DNA of 64,000 bases from Streptomyces sp. V3I8 (GTDB taxonomy: Bacteria > Actinomycetota > Actinomycetes > Streptomycetales > Streptomycetaceae), in NCBI RefSeq assembly GCF_030817535.1, contig NZ_JAUSZL010000002.1, forward strand, positions 3,782,001-3,846,000. Direction: 5' to 3'. Below, piece by piece: positions 60,447 to 64,000 of this stretch (positions are counted from its first letter, which is position 1; each line of letters starts with the position of its first letter). The notes below the pieces were generated by a model that was given only the letters and a program-made list of their open reading frames with translations, ran no database searches and was not told where the DNA came from. The translations under genes were made by a program, and so were the position numbers.

Positions 60447-60461
60447 CTGATGTACCGTCAG
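60447..60461 (+). promoter_or_regulatory. Regulon palindrome, site 9
   Basis: CTGATGTACCGTCAG, ending only 5 bases before the thiolase-like ATG at 60467. Confidence 0.65.
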
Positions 60462-60466
60462 ATGTC

Positions 60467-61633
60467 ATGACCCCGGCTCCGATCGTGACGTCAGGACGGC
60501 GGCGGGTCGCCGTCGTCGGAGTGGCCCTCGCCGACTGCGGGCGCCTGGACGAGGTGACGCCGTACGCGCTGCACGCCCAGGCCGCGCGCCGGGCCCTGGC
60601 GGACTCGGGACTCGACCGGTCGGTGATCGACGGCGTCGCCTCGGCGGGCCTCGGCACGCTGGCCCCGGCCGAGGTGGCGGAGTACCTGGGGCTGCGTCCG
60701 ACCTGGGTCGACTCGACGTCCGTCGGCGGATCGACGTGGGAGGTCATGGCGGCGCACGCGGCCGACGCGATCGCCGCCGGGCACGCGGAGGTGGTCCTGC
60801 TGGTGTACGGGTCCACCGCCCGGGCGGACGTCAGGGCGGGCCGCCGTACGGGGAACCTGTCGTTCGGGGCGCGCGGGCCGGCGCAGTTCGAGGTGCCGTA
60901 CGGGCACTCGCTGATCGCCAAGTACGCGATGGCGGCGCGCCGTCACATGCACGAGTACGGGACCACGCTCGAACAGTTGGCGACGGTGGCGGTGCGCGCG
61001 CGGGCCGCCGCCGCGCTGAACCCGGAGGCGATGTTCCAGGAGCCGGTGACGGTCGACGACGTGCTGTCGGGGCCGATGATCGCGGACCCCTTCACCAAAC
61101 TGCAGTGCTGCCTGCGGTCCGACGGCGGGGCGGCGGTGCTGCTGGCGGCGGAGCCGTACGTACGGGACTGCCGTGCGGCCCCCGTCTGGGTGCTCGGCAC
61201 CGGTGAGCACGTCTCGCACACGACGATGTCCGAGTGGCCGGACTTCACGGTGTCGCCGGCGGCGGTGAGCGGGCCGCTCGCGTTCTCCCGGGCGGGGGTG
61301 GGGCCGCGGGAGATGGACCTGGCGCTGGTCTACGACGCGTTCACGTACATGACGCTCGTGACGCTGGAGGACCTCGGGTTCTGCGGGAAGGGGGAGGGGG
61401 GCGCGTTCGTGGTGGAGGCGGAGCTGCCGGTGAACACGGACGGGGGCGGGCTGTCGGGGCAGCATCCGGGGATGCGGGGGCTTTTCCTGCTGGTGGAGGC
61501 GGTGCGGCAGCTGCGCGGGGAGGCGGGCACGCGCCAGGTACACCGCCGCGGCGGGCGCCTGCCGGAACTGGCGGTGGCGTCGGGGACGGGGGGATGGTTC
61601 TGCTCCTCGGGGACGGTGGTGCTGGGGCGGTAG
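60467..61633 (+). CDS. Thiolase-like protein, Ltp2-type (no nucleophilic Cys)
   Basis: 388 residues from ATG 60467, just before the conserved RRRVAVVGVALADCGRLDEV. SCP-x-type thiolase fold: ASAGLGTLAPAEVAEYLGLR, VTVDDVLSGPMIADPF, LALVYDAFTYMTLVTLEDLGF, NTDGGGLSGQHPGMRGL. Where thiolases place the acyl-accepting Cys this protein reads SVGGSTWEVMAAHA, with Thr/Trp and no Cys. Ltp2-like proteins lacking it work as retro-aldolases with a DUF35 partner. No Shine-Dalgarno precedes the start and a regulon palindrome occupies that space, so a leaderless transcript is possible. Confidence 0.9.
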   Translation: MTPAPIVTSGRRRVAVVGVALADCGRLDEVTPYALHAQAARRALADSGLDRSVIDGVASAGLGTLAPAEVAEYLGLRPTWVDSTSVGGSTWEVMAAHAADAIAAGHAEVVLLVYGSTARADVRAGRRTGNLSFGARGPAQFEVPYGHSLIAKYAMAARRHMHEYGTTLEQLATVAVRARAAAALNPEAMFQEPVTVDDVLSGPMIADPFTKLQCCLRSDGGAAVLLAAEPYVRDCRAAPVWVLGTGEHVSHTTMSEWPDFTVSPAAVSGPLAFSRAGVGPREMDLALVYDAFTYMTLVTLEDLGFCGKGEGGAFVVEAELPVNTDGGGLSGQHPGMRGLFLLVEAVRQLRGEAGTRQVHRRGGRLPELAVASGTGGWFCSSGTVVLGR

Positions 61634-61714
61634 CCCCGGAGGGCGGTGGCCCCGGGAGGCGGCAGCCCCGGAGGGCGGTGGCGGGCTTTCGTCTGCGGGG
61701 CCGTGGGGGCTTGT

Positions 61715-61734
61715 CGCGCAGTTCCCCGCGCCCT
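61715..61734 (-). repeat. Dispersed intergenic element, slightly shortened copy
   Basis: CGCGCAGTTCCCCGCGCCCT, 20 bases past the GtrA gene stop, with the usual CCGTGGGGGC flank on its left. Confidence 0.7.
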
Positions 61735-61754
61735 GACGGGGCCCTGGCCGTCAG

Positions 61755-62279
61755 TCAGACGCCCAGCGTCAGCGGGGCGTGCCGCGTCGGTGTGATCCGT
61801 ACCGGCACCACGGTCAGACCCCGCTCCGTCCCGCCTCCTGCGAACACCACGAGCCGCAGCACCAGGAACCGTCCGACCCCCGCGGCCCCGGACGCCCCGA
61901 GGTACACGGCCTGGTCGGCCAGCGCCGAGGGCGACGCCTGCACCGCGTGCAGAACGAGCACCGCCAGAGAGGTCATCGCGTAGGCCACCGCGGCGGAACC
62001 GGCCGACTGCCAGTGCCGCCGCCACCCCGCCCGTCCCCCGGTCCCGAAGGTGAACATCGCGTGCAACTCCGTGCACAGCAGCGTCGACACGACGGTGATC
62101 ACCGCGTTCGCCACCACGAACGGCATCGACCCCGCCAGCAGCGCCACCGCCCCGCTGGACAGCACCCCCACCCCGCCGCCGCACACCACGAACCGTACGA
62201 AGGAGCCGAACGGCCCGGGCACGGCCCCACCGGCCGCCGCCGTCTCCATCTCCGGCTCCGCCGCACGCTGCGACCTCAT
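61755..62279 (-). CDS. GtrA-family membrane protein
   Basis: 174 residues from ATG 62279 (AAGGA upstream). Four hydrophobic segments are visible: FVRFVVCGGGVGVLSSGAVALLAG, FVVANAVITVVSTLLCTELHAMFTF, a Tyr/Ala-rich third (AAVAYAMTSLAVLVLHAV) and GVGRFLVLRLVVF. The RF...NF-type GtrA pattern survives as GRFLVLRLVVF at the end. GtrA-like proteins help flip lipid-linked sugars during cell-wall or polysaccharide synthesis. Divergent from the PdxH-like gene. Confidence 0.8.
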   Translation of the reverse strand: MRSQRAAEPEMETAAAGGAVPGPFGSFVRFVVCGGGVGVLSSGAVALLAGSMPFVVANAVITVVSTLLCTELHAMFTFGTGGRAGWRRHWQSAGSAAVAYAMTSLAVLVLHAVQASPSALADQAVYLGASGAAGVGRFLVLRLVVFAGGGTERGLTVVPVRITPTRHAPLTLGV

Positions 62280-62306
62280 GGGAACGTCCTTCCGGGTGAG
62301 GGGCGC

Positions 62307-62332
62307 TGAACCCCTGCGATCAACTGGGTTCA
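62307..62332. promoter_or_regulatory. Operator-like dyad in the GtrA/PdxH divergent region
   Basis: TGAACCC (62307-62313) and GGGTTCA (62326-62332) are perfect 7-bp arms separated by 12 bases, 28 bases upstream of the GtrA start. Confidence 0.4.
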
Positions 62333-62464
62333 ACAATGCCGTCGTCCGCCCGCGCCCACGAGAGAGTCCGCACCCGGATCCATGGTGGTGCCAGCACTAC
62401 CCCCGTCCTGCGCCACACCCCCGCCCGGCGGTGTTCCGCCCGGTCGGCGCGTGACAATCGGGGC

Positions 62465-63217
62465 ATGAACGCCGACACCCCCGCTCCGTCCACCGAGTTC
62501 GCGCGGCTGCTGCGGTCCCAGCGCGTCTGGGACACCGAGCTGCCGGACTTCGCCCCGGACGCCGCCCCCACGGACCCGCTCCCCCTCTTCGAGCAGTGGT
62601 TCGCCCGGGCCGTGGCCGCCGGCCAGACCGAACCGCACACGATGTCGCTGGCCACGGCCGACGCCGAGGGCCGGCCCGACGTACGGACCGTGATGCTGCA
62701 CGGCGCCGACGCCGACGGCTGGCACTTCGCCTCGCACGCGGGCAGCCGCAAGGGCCGCCACCTGTCGTCCCGCCCGTACGCCGCCCTCGGCTTCTACTGG
62801 CCCGTCCAGGGCCGTCAGGTCCGGGTCCACGGCCCTGTGACGCTCGGCCCGCCCGAGGTCGCGCTGGCCGACCTGCACGCACGCTCGACCGGCGCGCTCG
62901 CCTCCGCGCTGGTGGGCCGGCAGAGCGAAGTGCTGGACTCGTACGAGGAGTTGGAGCGCGCCTCGGACGCGGCGTGGGACCGCGCCCGGCGGGAACCGGA
63001 CGCGCCGGCGCCGTCGTGGACGGTGTACGTCCTGGACCCGGACGAGGTGGAGTTCTTCCAGGGCGACGCACGCCGACGGCACGTACGCCTCACCTACCGA
63101 CGGACCGACGGCGCGGCCGACGAGGTGGCCGATGGCGGGCCCGATGGCGGAACCGATGGCGGGCCAGACGGCCTGCGCACCCCGCGCACCTGGCGCAAGG
63201 AGTTGCTGTGGCCCTGA
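62465..63217 (+). CDS. pdxH: Pyridoxine/pyridoxamine 5'-phosphate oxidase family protein
   Basis: 250 residues. PdxH-type FMN fold: DPLPLFEQWFARAVAAGQTEP, TMSLATADAEGRPDVRTVMLHG, SHAGSRKGRHLSSRPYAALGFYW, GRQVRVHGPV, and TWRKELLWP at the end. The family oxidises pyridoxamine or pyridoxine phosphate to PLP. Near residues 220-235 an Asp/Gly insert (DGGPDGG repeats, 9- and 15-bp DNA repeats) separates the last two strands. The match is to the general family; whether it is the housekeeping PdxH or a paralogue cannot be decided here. Confidence 0.8.
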   Translation: MNADTPAPSTEFARLLRSQRVWDTELPDFAPDAAPTDPLPLFEQWFARAVAAGQTEPHTMSLATADAEGRPDVRTVMLHGADADGWHFASHAGSRKGRHLSSRPYAALGFYWPVQGRQVRVHGPVTLGPPEVALADLHARSTGALASALVGRQSEVLDSYEELERASDAAWDRARREPDAPAPSWTVYVLDPDEVEFFQGDARRRHVRLTYRRTDGAADEVADGGPDGGTDGGPDGLRTPRTWRKELLWP

Positions 63218-63259
63218 GCGGTGCGGTCTCCTGAGGGGCCGCTGCCGGGGCCCCCGGCG

Positions 63260-63862
63260 CTACGGCACCGACAGCCCTGCGTCCGTGGCCAGCCGCCCGT
63301 GCAGGTGCACATCCCGGAAGGCGTCCGCGCGGCCCGCCTCGAACATCGCCCCGCGCAGCGTCCCCTCGTACAGGAATCCGCACCTCTCGGCGACCCGGCA
63401 GGACGCCTCGTGTCCGAGGGCGTGGCCCAGTTCCAGCCGGTGCAGGCCGAGTTCGCCGAAGGCCCAGCGCGAGGCGAGGTCGAGCGCGCGCGTGGCGACC
63501 TGACGGCCGCGCGCGTCCGGAAGCACCCAGTAGCCGACCCGGGCGACCCGCATGACGTGGTCGATGTCGTTGACGCCGATGTGCCCGAGCGGTACGCCGT
63601 CCGTCGCATCGGTGACGCAGAAGGAGGCGCCCACCGCCTCCTCGGCCGCCTTGGCCCGCACGCGCAGCGACTCCTGTGCGTCGGCGAGGTCCGTCATCGC
63701 CCTGAGCGGCGTGTTCCACCGCTGGAACTCCGGGTCGGCGTACCCCCGCAGCCACGCCTGGACGTCCCCCTCGCTGTCCGCGTCCCAGGGCCGGAGCCAC
63801 AGTCCGTGGCCGTGGATCTCGGGGAGCGGGAGGGAGCCGGAGGACTCGTACGGGTCGGTCAT
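63260..63862 (-). CDS. GNAT-family N-acetyltransferase (RimJ/RimL-like)
   Basis: 200 residues from ATG 63862. GNAT pattern of the RimJ/RimL type: LWLRPWDADSEGDVQAWLRGY, YWVLPDARGRQVATRALDLASRWAF (motif A, acetyl-CoA loop RGRQVAT), LHRLELGHALGHEASCRVAERCGFLYEGTLRGA (motif B and beyond). Such enzymes acetylate protein N-termini or small amines. It converges on the PdxH-like gene with 42 bases between. Substrate unknown. Confidence 0.9.
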   Translation of the reverse strand: MTDPYESSGSLPLPEIHGHGLWLRPWDADSEGDVQAWLRGYADPEFQRWNTPLRAMTDLADAQESLRVRAKAAEEAVGASFCVTDATDGVPLGHIGVNDIDHVMRVARVGYWVLPDARGRQVATRALDLASRWAFGELGLHRLELGHALGHEASCRVAERCGFLYEGTLRGAMFEAGRADAFRDVHLHGRLATDAGLSVP

Positions 63863-63869
63863 GCAGCCA

Positions 63870-64000
63870 TTGAACAATGACCGCCGGAACGCCGGGCTGC
63901 CGGGCTACGAGGATTTCGGCTACGGGGAGTTCGGCTACGGGGAGGCCGGGCCACGAGAGGCCGGCCTGAACACCGGGACCACGACGCCCCCCGCGGCACC
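63870..64000 (+). other. Open end of window, possible start of an ORF
   Basis: A frame from TTG 63870 stays open to the edge and encodes Gly/Tyr/Glu repeats (GYEDFGYGEFGYGE) made by 15-bp DNA repeats. No ribosome binding site is visible. Too short to call a gene. Confidence 0.2.

Noticed and set aside
1..64000. CRISPR arrays, tRNA or rRNA genes, phage modules, attachment sites
   Set aside because: The repeats seen are short tandem or dispersed intergenic elements without unique spacers; no cloverleaf with CCA-end or T-loop pattern, integrase or phage structural gene was found by reading.

Overview
The window is very GC-rich chromosomal DNA with strong third-position G/C bias. Its gene content (AfsK/AfsR/AfsS regulators, WhiJ-type XRE/DUF397 pairs, coenzyme F420 enzymes, ECF41 sigma factor, actinobacterial two-component systems) points to a Streptomyces or close relative. 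Nothing looks like phage or plasmid. The only transposon trace is one decayed IS5-type transposase.

Layout. 1-5 kb: end of an FG-GAP protein, a STAND-like ATPase with TPRs, an RsbW-type ATPase divergent from a WhiJ-like XRE/DUF397 pair. 4.8-8 kb: decayed DNA (an antitoxin start fused to a frameshifted class V aminotransferase; an IS5 transposase remnant) around an MBL hydrolase and divergent MarR regulator. 8-10 kb: an ECF41 sigma operon with a recognisable self-promoter. 10-16 kb: a YkuD-like protein that has lost its catalytic Cys, FO synthase FbiC, an LLM oxidoreductase and a secreted PHP phosphoesterase. 16-25 kb: a frameshifted Ser/Thr kinase, an ABC-F protein, a LysE exporter, DUF1062, and an SDR-SDR-TetR operon behind a cluster of palindromes. 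25-34 kb: a catabolic block (ALDH, D-aminoacylase, two LLM enzymes, SDR, amidohydrolase).

34-38 kb holds afsR and afsS, then a tiny secreted peptide whose predicted mature N-terminus repeats the AfsS core motif. 38-44 kb: a two-component system whose kinase has an expanded repeat N-terminus, divergent from a three-gene ABC transporter operon. 44-49 kb: acyl-CoA ligase divergent from a thiolase-like/DUF35/crotonase operon. 48.7-53 kb: a broken XRE gene, a fused DUF6879-like protein, an unknown protein, a methyltransferase and a helix-turn-helix protein. 53-61 kb: afsK, a VOC protein split by a repeat insertion, a TetR regulator, a Ddn-type reductase, acyl-CoA dehydrogenase and a second thiolase-like protein. 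61.7-64 kb: GtrA-like protein, PdxH-like oxidase and a GNAT acetyltransferase.

Two threads link the genes. First, the AfsK-AfsR-AfsS cascade is complete but spread over about 22 kb, with catabolic and accessory genes between afsS and afsK. Second, nine copies of a 15-bp palindrome (consensus near CTGACGGACCGTCAG) sit in five promoter regions and tie the LLM enzymes, SDR, amidohydrolase, ALDH/aminoacylase, acyl-CoA ligase, both thiolase-like proteins, DUF35, crotonase and acyl-CoA dehydrogenase into one probable regulon. That gene set, with steroid-dehydrogenase-like and Ltp2-like members, suggests degradation of a CoA-activated lipid or steroid-like substrate. A separate 21-bp intergenic element occurs eight times, mostly just past stop codons.
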